From Spirulinaceae cyanobacterium SM2_1_0 (GTDB lineage: Bacteria > Cyanobacteriota > Cyanobacteriia > Cyanobacteriales > Spirulinaceae), in contig JAAUTY010000044.1 in assembly GCA_012031265.1 (NCBI GenBank), forward strand, positions 1 to 42,635: a DNA stretch of 42,635 nt, written 5' to 3'. Under the pieces are notes generated by a model, which had not been told where the DNA came from, did not search any database, and saw only the letters and a program-made list of their open reading frames with translations. This document shows, in pieces, positions 1 through 8,346 of this stretch (within the stretch, counting starts at the first letter, position 1; each line of letters starts with the position of its first letter). A program made the translations under genes and the position numbers.

Positions 1-1030
1 GCCTCCTGCTTCTGAAACGTGTCCGCTTCCTCGTCGCTCGCGTCTCGCCGTTCAGCTCCTGTCGCTCCGCTTCTAAACGTGCCGCTTCCTGTCGCTCCGC
101 TTCTCGCCGTTCAGCCTCCCAACGCGCCTGCTGCTCCGCGACTTGCTGGGAGGCAGCCAAACGTTCCCGGCGGCTGATATCAAGTTGATTTTGGCGCTCT
201 GCCTCCAGGTGCTCCGCGACACCCACTGGCAGCGACAGCAGCTCTAGCCACGTCTGAATCGTCGGCGGGCGCAGTTCTGGCGCGATCGCCAGACCCCGAC
301 AAGTCGCCACCTTTGCCACCGAACTTACCTCGGATGGAAACAGCTGCCACTCGTCCGGTGGAATGCGATTGAGCAGCGGGGCTGGTGGTGGCTCATTGCC
401 CGTGAGTAGAAAGTAGAGGGTAGCACTGAGGGCATAGACATCGCTAACCGGCGCACTCGGTTGCTGCGGGAGATAGCGTTCCGGTGCCGCATAGCCTGGA
501 GCAATCAGTTGCGCGTGGGTCTGACGAATCTCCGGACTCAGATCGCAACTGAGACCAAAATCGACCAGCACGACCTCATCCACATCCTGACGCAGAACAA
601 TGTTGCCGGGTTGGATGTCGAGGTGATGCAGATTTGCGGCGTGCAGCACCGCCAGCGCTTCACCGATCTGCCGGAGCCAGGCGATCGCCCGCTCCGACGC
701 CACCGGCCCATTTGCCGTCACATAGCTGGTCAGCGTCTGACCGATGATGCGGTCGTAGACGATATAGGGGCAACCCTCTTCCTCAAAATATTCCCAAACA
801 CCCGGCAAACTGGGATGCTGGCAAGCCGCCAAGCGCTCACTAAGCGCGAGAAACTGCTGGGTAAACTCAGCGAAGCGCGGATACTCTTGCAGGTTTGCCG
901 CCAGAGTTTTGATAATCACCGGCCGATCGGAATTTACCTCTACTGCCTGGAATGTGGTGCTAAATACGCCCTGACCAAGGGTTCCGTCCAAGCTGTACTT
1001 GAGGTCATCGCGGGTGGCAGTGGCAATCAT
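1..1030 (-). CDS. Serine/threonine protein kinase, C-terminal part cut by window edge
   Basis: Read on the minus strand from ATG at 1030, this is a Hanks-type protein kinase, expected to phosphorylate Ser/Thr of cytosolic targets. A glycine-rich loop (LGQGVFSTTF) lies near residues 18-27 and the ATP-binding Lys is K41 (VIIKTL). The catalytic loop HHLDIQPGN has its Asp at 138, DFG is at 157-159, and a YAAPERY activation-segment motif follows. The catalytic loop is HLD rather than HRD, so it is a non-RD kinase. After about residue 260 comes a Glu/Arg/Gln/Ala-rich coiled coil with EAERQE-type repeats. Near position 55-58 the frame is lost: the repeat copy at 11-59 carries several one-base differences from the copy at 73-120, which looks like poor sequence at a contig end. 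Kinase assignment is firm. Substrate and full length are unknown. Confidence 0.85.
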   Translation of the reverse strand, partial: MIATATRDDLKYSLDGTLGQGVFSTTFQAVEVNSDRPVIIKTLAANLQEYPRFAEFTQQFLALSERLAACQHPSLPGVWEYFEEEGCPYIVYDRIIGQTLTSYVTANGPVASERAIAWLRQIGEALAVLHAANLHHLDIQPGNIVLRQDVDEVVLVDFGLSCDLSPEIRQTHAQLIAPGYAAPERYLPQQPSAPVSDVYALSATLYFLLTGNEPPPAPLLNRIPPDEWQLFPSEVSSVAKVATCRGLAIAPELRPPTIQTWLELLSLPVGVAEHLEAERQNQLDISRRERLAASQQVAEQQARWEAERREAERQEAARLEAERQELNGETRATRKRTRFRSRR

Positions 1031-1173
1031 TGGGGTTCAGAGTACGCGGTTCAGAGTCGGGAGGATTCGGCAGCGTTGAGTGGATGCAGGGGTTTGTTGC
1101 CAACTAGCCAGGTTCAGCAGCGCGTTACGGGGCTGGAGTGGGGATTGGCAGAGCCTGTAGCGAGAGGGAGATT

Positions 1174-3942
1174 CTAGGACATCGTTCCTACTTTATACCG
1201 TTTCCTCAGAAACGCTTCAGCGCGATCGCGGATTATCTCTACGTCTGCCGGATCAGCCGCGAAAGCCCCATCCAGCGTCGCCGCCAACAACTCCGCCAGC
1301 ATCTGGCGATACTGCGGGCCGGGTGGGTAGCCCAAACGCTGGAGATCCCGACCGTCCAGAGGGGCTTTCACCTGCGACCAGTGGCTGAGGTAGCGCCAAA
1401 GTTGGCGACGGATAGGACGGGGCGATCGCACCGCCAAGAGTACCAGCAGCGGCAGCTTGTAAGCTTGCAGGAGTTGCACGATCGCACTGGGGCGATCGCA
1501 CTGCGGCAACTCGGCCGTCACCGTCGCTTGCGCCTGGGCCAATTTCCCCAGGCGCTCGATGCTCTCTGCTGTCAGTTGCAGACGCTCAGCCAGCGGGGCG
1601 CGTTCGGCGGGCGGCAGGGCGGCGACCAGCAATTCCAAGCGCAACTGCCAGGATGGTACTTGTCGGTTGGCATCAAAGCGGCGTAGGGCGCGATCAAGAC
1701 CCCGCAGTTGCCACTCCAAGCTTGGCGTCAGCGCCAGCGCCGGATGTAGGCAAACCAGTGCATCGAGATCAGCGAGCAGGCGTAATGCCGGTCGCCAGTA
1801 GGGCGCTTGCAGGATGTATTTCAGCTCATTTTTCAACCTTGTTGTCAGGGCGGGAGCGCGGCGATCGCTCGCCTGCAACTGCGCGTAGACGCCACTGGCG
1901 ATCGCGTAGCGAATGGAGCTCTCGGTCTGCGCTTCCAAGCTAAACCCCAGCCGCACCGCAAAGCGCACGGCACGATAGATTCGTGTCGGATCTTCAATGA
2001 AGCTGTTGGCGTGAAGGACGCGGATCTGGCGCGATCGCAAGTCCAGCCGTCCGCCAAAAAAGTCCAGCAGTTCTCCCTCCCGTGGCGGCGTCAGGCGCAG
2101 CGCCAGGGCATTGATCGTGAAATCACGGCGGTAGAGGTCTTGATGAATCGAACTTGCCTCCACCTCCGGATTCGCCGCCGGGTAGGGATAAAACTCGGTG
2201 CGCGCCGTGGCAATATCCACTGCCAGCGAGCCAAGCTCTGCATCGCGATGCCAGAGCAGCGCCGCCGTCTGAAATGTCCCATGCACCTCTAGCCGCGCCT
2301 GCGGATATTGCTTTTGTAACTCCCGTGCCAGCTCCACGCCCGCACCGGTTTCTGCGACACGATGAAAGCCATCAACCACGAGATCGATGTCCGAGAGATT
2401 GAGAACCGGGCGATCGCCTGCCCATGCCAATTCCCCAGCGGCTTCCAATGGCTCCGACTGCAACAGCAAATCGCGCACCGCACCGCCCACTAGGTAAAGA
2501 TGCCAACCGCGTCGTGTCGCCGCTGCCGCAACTTGGCGGAGAAACTGGCGCAGGGCGGGCGTGATCAGCGATCGCGGATTTTCGCGCAGGCAGTGGGCAT
2601 AGAGCGGCGGCGGTGCTTGTGAATTTTGCCCATCTAGTGCCTGCCGCTGCCGCAACACATCGGTGCGAGTGACGATCCCCAACAACCGGCCCGCCTCCAA
2701 AACCGGCAGACGGCCGATGTCGTAGGTCACCATCAGCGACTCAATCGCCGCCAGCGGCGTCGTCGGGGCGATCGTTTTCAAATTGCGACTCATGTAGCCC
2801 TTGACCGGCGCGTGCTGGAAGCCGTGATGCAGCGCGATGTCTAGGTCGCGCCGCGAGATGATGCCGACGAGTTGATCCTGCTCATCCACCACCGAAAGAC
2901 CGGAGTGACCATAGCGCAGCAGCAAACGTTGGGCATCACCAATTGAGGTGTCCGGACGGATGGTACGCACGGGTGAGGACATCAACTCACGGGCCGTCAG
3001 CGGCGGCGGCACTTGGGCGATGAATTCAGCCACCAATTGCGCTAGAATCTCCACCCCCACGACATCGCGCTGACTGAGCGCCGCCGCCTGGGCATGGCCC
3101 CCGCCGCCGTAGGGCGCAAAGAGGCTGTGGAGATTGACCTGGGGCCAACGCGATCGCCCGATCACCGTCAGTCGCCCTGTCCCGTCGGACTGAGAGCGAT
3201 ACTGCACCGCCACCAGTAACGCCTGACAGTCGATCAGCTCAATCAGTTGTTCGGCCAGGCCGGACAGTCCGGGGACAAAATCGGGCGTCTCCAACAACAC
3301 CCAGGCGAGGCGACCGCTGTCAATGTCGCGACTCTGATACTGTTCGAGGGCGATCGCCAGCAACTGCTGCACAGCAGGCGACAGACTCTGCTCACGATAT
3401 TCAGCGATTTCGGCACAGCTTGCGCCCTGTTCGAGCAACCAAGCCAGGGCGCGGGCATCCCGAGCCGTCGTCTGCGGGAAGCTGAGCGAGCCAGTATCAA
3501 CGTGAATGCCGAGCGCCATGACCGTGGCTTCTGGAACCGTGAGCGTCCGGTTGACGGCTTGCAATTGCTCCGCGACCAGAGTCGCCGTCGCCCCCACTGG
3601 CTCAACTTGGCGCTGTGTGTAGGGCAGATCGCAGGTGCTCTCGAGGTGATGATCATAAATTTGAACCGTCTGCAACTGGGGGAGATCGAGCCAGTCGGCA
3701 AGCGGGCCAAGGCGATCGCGCCGCTGAGCATCGACAATATGCAGATGGCGAATCTGTGCCGGATCAACACTCCGCCGTTCAATGAGCGCGAATTCATCCC
3801 GGTAGAGAGCAAGAAAGTGTCGCACGCCCGGATGCGCGCCGCCTGCCAGCACGATCCGCGCGCCGGGATGCCGCCGCGATAATCCCACGGCCGCGCCGAG
3901 GGTATCGAAGTCAGCCGTCTGGTGACAGAGAATCAGCTCCAC
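1174..3942 (-). CDS. tRNA nucleotidyltransferase/poly(A) polymerase family protein with DHH and CBS domains (probable A-adding enzyme)
   Basis: About 922 residues. The N-terminal third is a DHH/DHHA1 phosphoesterase module (TADFD near the start, DHHLES near residue 100, a GGGGHAQAA glycine-rich stretch). Two CBS domains follow (PVRTIRPDTSIGDA and an IGRLPVLEAGRLLGIVTRTD region). The C-terminal half is a class II nucleotidyltransferase: LVGGAVRDLLL, metal-binding DIDLVVDG, RRDFTINALAL and EDPTRIYRAVRFAVRLGF. In the family, long proteins of this architecture (Aquifex type) act as A-adding enzymes that finish tRNA CCA ends together with a separate CC-adding enzyme; applying that here is inference. 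I chose GTG at 3942 because it puts the MELILCHQTADFD start where relatives begin. An in-frame TTG at 3960 is the alternative. It shares strand with the kinase, 143 bases upstream of its start. Confidence 0.88.
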   Translation of the reverse strand: MELILCHQTADFDTLGAAVGLSRRHPGARIVLAGGAHPGVRHFLALYRDEFALIERRSVDPAQIRHLHIVDAQRRDRLGPLADWLDLPQLQTVQIYDHHLESTCDLPYTQRQVEPVGATATLVAEQLQAVNRTLTVPEATVMALGIHVDTGSLSFPQTTARDARALAWLLEQGASCAEIAEYREQSLSPAVQQLLAIALEQYQSRDIDSGRLAWVLLETPDFVPGLSGLAEQLIELIDCQALLVAVQYRSQSDGTGRLTVIGRSRWPQVNLHSLFAPYGGGGHAQAAALSQRDVVGVEILAQLVAEFIAQVPPPLTARELMSSPVRTIRPDTSIGDAQRLLLRYGHSGLSVVDEQDQLVGIISRRDLDIALHHGFQHAPVKGYMSRNLKTIAPTTPLAAIESLMVTYDIGRLPVLEAGRLLGIVTRTDVLRQRQALDGQNSQAPPPLYAHCLRENPRSLITPALRQFLRQVAAAATRRGWHLYLVGGAVRDLLLQSEPLEAAGELAWAGDRPVLNLSDIDLVVDGFHRVAETGAGVELARELQKQYPQARLEVHGTFQTAALLWHRDAELGSLAVDIATARTEFYPYPAANPEVEASSIHQDLYRRDFTINALALRLTPPREGELLDFFGGRLDLRSRQIRVLHANSFIEDPTRIYRAVRFAVRLGFSLEAQTESSIRYAIASGVYAQLQASDRRAPALTTRLKNELKYILQAPYWRPALRLLADLDALVCLHPALALTPSLEWQLRGLDRALRRFDANRQVPSWQLRLELLVAALPPAERAPLAERLQLTAESIERLGKLAQAQATVTAELPQCDRPSAIVQLLQAYKLPLLVLLAVRSPRPIRRQLWRYLSHWSQVKAPLDGRDLQRLGYPPGPQYRQMLAELLAATLDGAFAADPADVEIIRDRAEAFLRKRYKVGTMS

Positions 3943-4035
3943 AGCAGCACCTTGGCTCAATGGACACGCGCGCGGGTTTACAATTCCAGCCTAGCGCCCC
4001 GCCAAGATTTCGCGGATTCTGCGCAATCTTGCGAG

Positions 4036-4064
4036 TCGCCTGCATCCGGATGCATTGCTATAAT
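4036..4064 (+). promoter_or_regulatory. Candidate promoter and operator for the Rieske-S4 gene pair
   Basis: A perfect 14-bp palindrome (TGCATCCGGATGCA, 4041-4054) is followed four bases later by a perfect -10 hexamer TATAAT at 4059-4064. It lies 26 bases before the Rieske start codon. No good -35 box is visible; the palindrome fills the spacer between -35 and -10. The arrangement suggests binding by a dimeric regulator. This is a sequence observation and the regulator is unknown. Confidence 0.5.
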
Positions 4065-4090
4065 CGGCCCGATCATTTTGAGAGATCACC

Positions 4091-4525
4091 ATGAACCGCC
4101 GTGAATTTCTAACTTGGGTCGGCGTGGGCAGCCTCGCTACCTCTCTGCCCCTCGCCCTAGCGGCTTGTAATCCCAGTGGCACGGACTCCGCCGCGCCGGA
4201 GACCGAAGCCGCAACCGACCCGGATGCGATCGCCCTCGGCACCGTGAGTGAACTGGCGGCGGCGGGCAGCCTCGTAGCCACTAGCCCCGAAAAAGTCATC
4301 GTCGTCGCTGATCCAGCGGACGAAAGTCAGCTCCTCGCCTTCACCGCCAACTGCAACCATAGCAATTGCACGGTGGAATGGAATCCAGACGAGACGCTGT
4401 TCGTCTGCCCCTGCCACCAATCCCGGTTTGCCCTCGACGGCAGCCTACAATCCGGCCCGGCGACGGCGGATCTCGAGCCGCTCACGGTCACGGTTGAGGG
4501 CGACCAGATTTTCGTGAGCGCGTGA
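4091..4525 (+). CDS. Rieske [2Fe-2S] protein with Tat-type lipoprotein signal
   Basis: 144 residues. The N-terminus has a twin-arginine motif (NRREFLTW), a hydrophobic stretch and a lipobox LAAC with Cys26, so it is probably Tat-exported and lipid-anchored on the outer face of a membrane. The Rieske cluster motif is complete: ligands C88-x-H90 (CNHSNC) and C106-x-x-H109 (CPCHQSRF), with disulfide cysteines C93 and C108 as in high-potential bc1/b6f-type Rieske proteins. It is shorter than PetC and is not beside petA, so it is probably an accessory Rieske protein; its redox partner is unknown. A GAGAG Shine-Dalgarno-like stretch precedes the ATG. The stop overlaps the start of the S4-domain gene, which indicates translational coupling. 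Confidence 0.85.
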   Translation: MNRREFLTWVGVGSLATSLPLALAACNPSGTDSAAPETEAATDPDAIALGTVSELAAAGSLVATSPEKVIVVADPADESQLLAFTANCNHSNCTVEWNPDETLFVCPCHQSRFALDGSLQSGPATADLEPLTVTVEGDQIFVSA

Positions 4526-4749
4526 TGACCCCGGATTCCAGCTTGACCCCGCATGATCCGCCTCGGATCGAACTCGGTCAGTTTCTCAAACGAGTCGGGG
4601 CAGTCTCCACTGGCGGCCAAGCGAAAGTCCTGATCCAGGAAGGCTACGTGACGGTCAATGATGTCGTAGAAACGCGACGGCGACGTAAGCTTGTGGCGGG
4701 CGATCGCGTGGTGGTGCAAGGTCGCCCCTTCACGGTCGAGCTGGACTAA
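4525..4749 (+). CDS. Small S4-domain RNA-binding protein
   Basis: 74 residues, nearly all one S4 RNA-binding fold: the helical part around IELGQFLKRVG, then GGQAKVLIQEGYVTVN, a basic run ETRRRRKL, and GDRVVVQG. These are the YaaA/YbcJ-type S4 motifs, associated with rRNA or stalled-ribosome binding. The ATG at 4525 overlaps the TGA of the Rieske gene (ATGA). A GTG one codon earlier is possible. Role beyond RNA binding is not shown by the sequence. The pairing with a Rieske lipoprotein is unexpected and may only reflect shared transcription. Confidence 0.8.
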   Translation: MTPDSSLTPHDPPRIELGQFLKRVGAVSTGGQAKVLIQEGYVTVNDVVETRRRRKLVAGDRVVVQGRPFTVELD

Positions 4750-4852
4750 GGGGTGAGCGCTCGCTCTGAACTAAATCATCGAGTGTTCATTGCCGTTCTA
4801 AAATTTTTTGGTGTATCTCAGAACGCCCTGTTCTCTTTCGCTAGAGAGTTCC

Positions 4853-5833
4853 ATGCCCACGATCTCGATCGTCACCCCGGCCTACAATGCTCAGCAAACG
4901 ATCGGTGCAACCATCGAATCGGTACTAGCGCAGACCTATCGTGACTTTGAACTCATCATTGTTGACGATGGCTCACAGGATGAGACCGCTGCCGTTGTCC
5001 GAGGCTATGACGACCCACGTATTCGCCTTTACGTGAACTCCAATACCGGTGCTGCTGCCAGCCGAAATCATGGCTTCACAGTATCCACAGGTGACTATAT
5101 TGCTTTTCTGGATGCTGATGACCTCTGGCTTCCAGGAAAACTAGCCATGCAATTACAGGCTTTGCAAGCCCACCAAGAAGCATCCGTTGCTTATAGCTGG
5201 ACTGACTGGATTGATACTGACGGTCAACCACTACGCCATGGTGGTTATGCAACTTTTAGCGGCGATGTCCTAGCCCCACTGCTCGTAGTTAATTTCCTCG
5301 AGCATGGTTCCAACCCACTCATTCGTCGTGCTGCTGTTATTGCTGTCGGTGGCTTTGATGCGACTCTACCTGCTAGCCAAGATTGGGACTTTTATCTACG
5401 ACTTGCGGCACGCTATCAATTCGTTAATGTGCCAGTCGTACACATTTTCTACCGAGTCTCTCCAAATTCGATTTCGACAGATCTGCCACGCCTAGAGCGA
5501 TCCTGCACTGAGATGTTAGCACGTGCCTTCGCGAGCGCACCAAGCCAACTTCAGTATTTGCGTTCGCAGAGCTTCGGTAACCTCTATAAGTATCTGACCT
5601 TCCGTGCTCTAGAACGCTCTCCACAGCGCTCTGATGTTGGGAAAGCCACTCGTTTTTGGTGGCATGCTGCCTGCAATGACCCCAAACTTTGGCGCGCTAA
5701 AGTCAGTGCTCGTATTCTTTTGCGTTTAGGTCTGACCTTGGTCTTACCAGATAGCTGGCTGCTTCATTTACGAACGAAGCGCCTTTTCAGCAACTTTGAT
5801 GCACTTCTAGGCTACATTTGCATCAGTATTTAA
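4853..5833 (+). CDS. Family 2 glycosyltransferase
   Basis: 326 residues from ATG at 4853, where the protein begins MPTISIVTPAYNAQQ, the usual GT2 beta-strand start. An upstream TTG at 4808 would add a tail not typical of the family. GT-A motifs are IIVDDGSQDE near residue 40, AASRNHG near residue 70, DADD (metal/nucleotide-sugar binding) near residue 90 and ASQDWDFYLRLA (acceptor-side acidic motif) near residue 180. It probably transfers a sugar to a surface polysaccharide or glycolipid; donor and acceptor are unknown. It contains no HIP1 octamer and is clearly lower in GC than its neighbours (hand count: 47% in 5161-5220, 72% in 6301-6360 of the next gene), which suggests horizontal acquisition. 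Its stop codon overlaps the stop of the convergent peptidase gene. Confidence 0.88.
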   Translation: MPTISIVTPAYNAQQTIGATIESVLAQTYRDFELIIVDDGSQDETAAVVRGYDDPRIRLYVNSNTGAAASRNHGFTVSTGDYIAFLDADDLWLPGKLAMQLQALQAHQEASVAYSWTDWIDTDGQPLRHGGYATFSGDVLAPLLVVNFLEHGSNPLIRRAAVIAVGGFDATLPASQDWDFYLRLAARYQFVNVPVVHIFYRVSPNSISTDLPRLERSCTEMLARAFASAPSQLQYLRSQSFGNLYKYLTFRALERSPQRSDVGKATRFWWHAACNDPKLWRAKVSARILLRLGLTLVLPDSWLLHLRTKRLFSNFDALLGYICISI

Positions 5834-7782
5834 GAAGCATCGAGATTCAAAATCTCCACTGGCTCCAGCTCATCGGCGGGTTGGAATCCGAAGATGCGAG
5901 CGTAGAAATAGAATTCACTTTCAAGTGCCCGCTGAATATTCTCGGCGCGGCGGAAGCCATGCTGCTCGGCGGCGAAGGGCACATAGGCGACGGGAATGCC
6001 TTTTTGCTGCAAGATCTCGACCATCCGCTCGGCTTGATTCGGCGGCACGATTTTATCCTCTAGCCCCTGGAAGAAGATCACCGGGCAGGACAGCCGTTCG
6101 GCGTGGTGGATGGGCGATCGCGCCGTATAAACCGCTTCAGCCTCCGGATACGGCCCGATCAGCCCATCCAGATAGCGAGCTTCAAACTTGTGCGTGTCCT
6201 GAGCCAGCGCCGCCAGATCGCTGACGCCGTAGTAGCTGGCTCCGGCCTTGAAGACATCGCGGAAGGTTAAGGCGGCTAGGGTGGTGTAGCCGCCGGCGCT
6301 GCCCCCGGCGATCGCCAAGCGATCGCCATCCACCCACCCCTGCGTCGCGAGAAACTGGGCGGCATTGGCACAGTCAGCGACATCGACGAGGCCCCACTGA
6401 CCCTGTAAGCGTTGGCGGTAGGCACGGCCGTAACCTGTACTGCCCCCATAATTCACATCTAAGACCGCCCAACCCCGACTCGTCCAGTACTGATAGCGGA
6501 GATTGAAGGTCGCAGCAGCAGCAGCGGTCGGGCCGCCGTGGCTGCGAACCAGGAGGGGCGGGCGATCGCCCGTCGGAGCCGTGAAATCCTGATTTTGCGG
6601 CGGATAAAACCAGGCATAGGCCGTTTGACCGTCCTCGGTGGGAAACTCGATCGCCTGCGGCACCGAGAGATAACCCGGATCAATGGTGAGTTCGCTAGCT
6701 CGCTTCAGGATCGTCAGGGTCTGCGTCGCGAGATCCAGTTGCACCAACTGCGCCGATTCAGTGGGTGAGCCGCCGATAAAATAGGCTTGATCGCCGCTGA
6801 GCTGTAAAGAGCTGATGCTGGTGAAGGGCAGCGTCAGCGGCTGCAAATTTTTGCTGGCGATGTCCAACCGCGCCAGCGTCGTCTGCCCATTCTGGCTGTA
6901 GGTACAGAACAGCGTATCCGCTGCGGCAAACTGGTAGGGCTGAATCCCGAAAACCCAGTGGGGGTAGCCAAATTCGGCAGCGAGGGGAAATAGGGGTTCA
7001 GCCGCCTGCTGGCCGGTGAAATCGCGAGTGTGATAGAGATTCCACCAATTGCTGCGATCGCTGACGAAATAGAGTTGACCATCTGGCGACCAAGAGGGCG
7101 CGCAGATCGATTCCTGCTCACCGCCCGCCAAACAATGTGCTGTTCCCAACGAATCCTCTGCTACCAGCGGCGCGACCCAGAGCTGCGTACCATCCCAGGG
7201 CATCTGCGGATGCTGCCAGCTCAGCCAAGCTAGATACTGGCCGTCAGGGCTGAGGCGCGGCGAGCTGTAGAAGTCGCTGCCGCTGACCAGAGTTTGTACG
7301 GCACCCGTTGTCAGGTCAATGGTCGCGAGGGTATTGACGGGTTCGGCACTGGGGTTGCGGTGATCTTCGCAGACACAAATGAGGCGATCGCGCTGCTGAT
7401 CCAGCACCATATCGGCATAGCGACAGGCATTCTCCGGCGTCAAGGCGCTAGGAGACTCGCCCGGTCGCTGAACATACAGTCGCTGATCCGTGAAGTGGAC
7501 GAAGTAGAACGTGCCCGCGTCGGTGAGCAAACAAGCGCCGCCCCCATACTCGTGGACGCGGGTACGGATGTTGAAACCGGGCGGGGTGACATCGCTCACT
7601 GTCCCGTCCGCGTCGCGTGCCACCAGGACATTGCGGCCGCCTTCCGCAGGGCGTCCCTCGAGCCAATAGAGGCGATCGCCTGCCAGTGCCACCCCGCCCA
7701 AGCTGATCCCGCTCGTGACAATCGCGGCAGCCGTAATCGGAGACTGCCAAGTTCCGTAGACGGCGGTTGTAGGTTGAATCAT
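5830..7782 (-). CDS. S9 family serine peptidase (prolyl oligopeptidase / dipeptidyl aminopeptidase type)
   Basis: 650 residues. The N-terminal part has repeated propeller-like segments with SPDGQ motifs (for example LSPDGQYLAWLS and WSPDGQLYFVSD). The C-terminal alpha/beta-hydrolase domain has the nucleophile elbow GGSAGGYTT, an acidic residue in GLEDKIVPP and the catalytic His in EQHGF, so the triad is complete. No signal peptide is evident; it is probably a cytoplasmic oligopeptidase acting on short peptides. The ATG at 7782 begins MIQPTTAVYG. The gene converges on the glycosyltransferase with a four-base overlap of the two stop codons. Confidence 0.9.
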   Translation of the reverse strand: MIQPTTAVYGTWQSPITAAAIVTSGISLGGVALAGDRLYWLEGRPAEGGRNVLVARDADGTVSDVTPPGFNIRTRVHEYGGGACLLTDAGTFYFVHFTDQRLYVQRPGESPSALTPENACRYADMVLDQQRDRLICVCEDHRNPSAEPVNTLATIDLTTGAVQTLVSGSDFYSSPRLSPDGQYLAWLSWQHPQMPWDGTQLWVAPLVAEDSLGTAHCLAGGEQESICAPSWSPDGQLYFVSDRSNWWNLYHTRDFTGQQAAEPLFPLAAEFGYPHWVFGIQPYQFAAADTLFCTYSQNGQTTLARLDIASKNLQPLTLPFTSISSLQLSGDQAYFIGGSPTESAQLVQLDLATQTLTILKRASELTIDPGYLSVPQAIEFPTEDGQTAYAWFYPPQNQDFTAPTGDRPPLLVRSHGGPTAAAAATFNLRYQYWTSRGWAVLDVNYGGSTGYGRAYRQRLQGQWGLVDVADCANAAQFLATQGWVDGDRLAIAGGSAGGYTTLAALTFRDVFKAGASYYGVSDLAALAQDTHKFEARYLDGLIGPYPEAEAVYTARSPIHHAERLSCPVIFFQGLEDKIVPPNQAERMVEILQQKGIPVAYVPFAAEQHGFRRAENIQRALESEFYFYARIFGFQPADELEPVEILNLDAS

Positions 7783-7956
7783 CGCGAGGCACCGCCAACA
7801 GCGGCATTAAAACCGTAAACCAGCCTAACAAAGTTTCCGGACACACCGGCCGGTATATTGGCCAACCAAATGCCAGCGTAGCAATGGCACAGCGCTAGCC
7901 GGGGGTCAGAAATTTCGGAGCGGCATTATGCAGACCTAGCCAGTCTGAGTGCGCGC

Positions 7957-8346
7957 TCAGTTCAGAGCCGCTTGGACACGAGCGCGAGCCGACATCTCCA
8001 CAGCGGTATCGCGGGCTTCGTTCTGCCCGAAGTCATAGGGGCTGACGCAATACTTGACGAGGTTAGCGAGATCCTGAAGTTGGGAGACCGCCTCAGCGCC
8101 TTCTAGTTTCATCAATTCGCGGTCATCGCGCATCTCTGTCCAGGTGATGCCGTAGTCCGAGACCAAAAAACGGATCAGGTGATCTTTGCCCAAGCTGACC
8201 ATGAACGAAGCGCTATTCATCTGGTCGCCGCAGGTATAGCAAGAAGCAAGATAACCCCGATCCTCCAATACAGTCGCCAAGGCCTGGAGGTTCATCACCA
8301 GATCCTGAACAAACTCTCGGTGTTGTTGTGCAAGTCGTAAAAACAC
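7957..8346 (-). CDS. DUF1815 family cyanobacterial protein
   Basis: 129 residues, recognised as the conserved cyanobacterial DUF1815 family, with the blocks YLASCYTCGDQMNSASF and FLVSDYGITWTEMRDD. No signal peptide or membrane segment is visible, so it is probably cytosolic. The start is a GTG at 8346, preceded by a good Shine-Dalgarno AGGAGA nine bases upstream. Function is unknown. It is divergent from ndhD across a 390-base spacer. The C-terminal tail after about residue 105 looks less conserved. Confidence 0.85.
   Translation of the reverse strand: MFLRLAQQHREFVQDLVMNLQALATVLEDRGYLASCYTCGDQMNSASFMVSLGKDHLIRFLVSDYGITWTEMRDDRELMKLEGAEAVSQLQDLANLVKYCVSPYDFGQNEARDTAVEMSARARVQAALN

Noticed and set aside
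461-1177. Long plus-strand reading frame opposite the kinase
   Set aside because: It is antisense to a clear kinase frame with intact motifs and has no family-like sequence.
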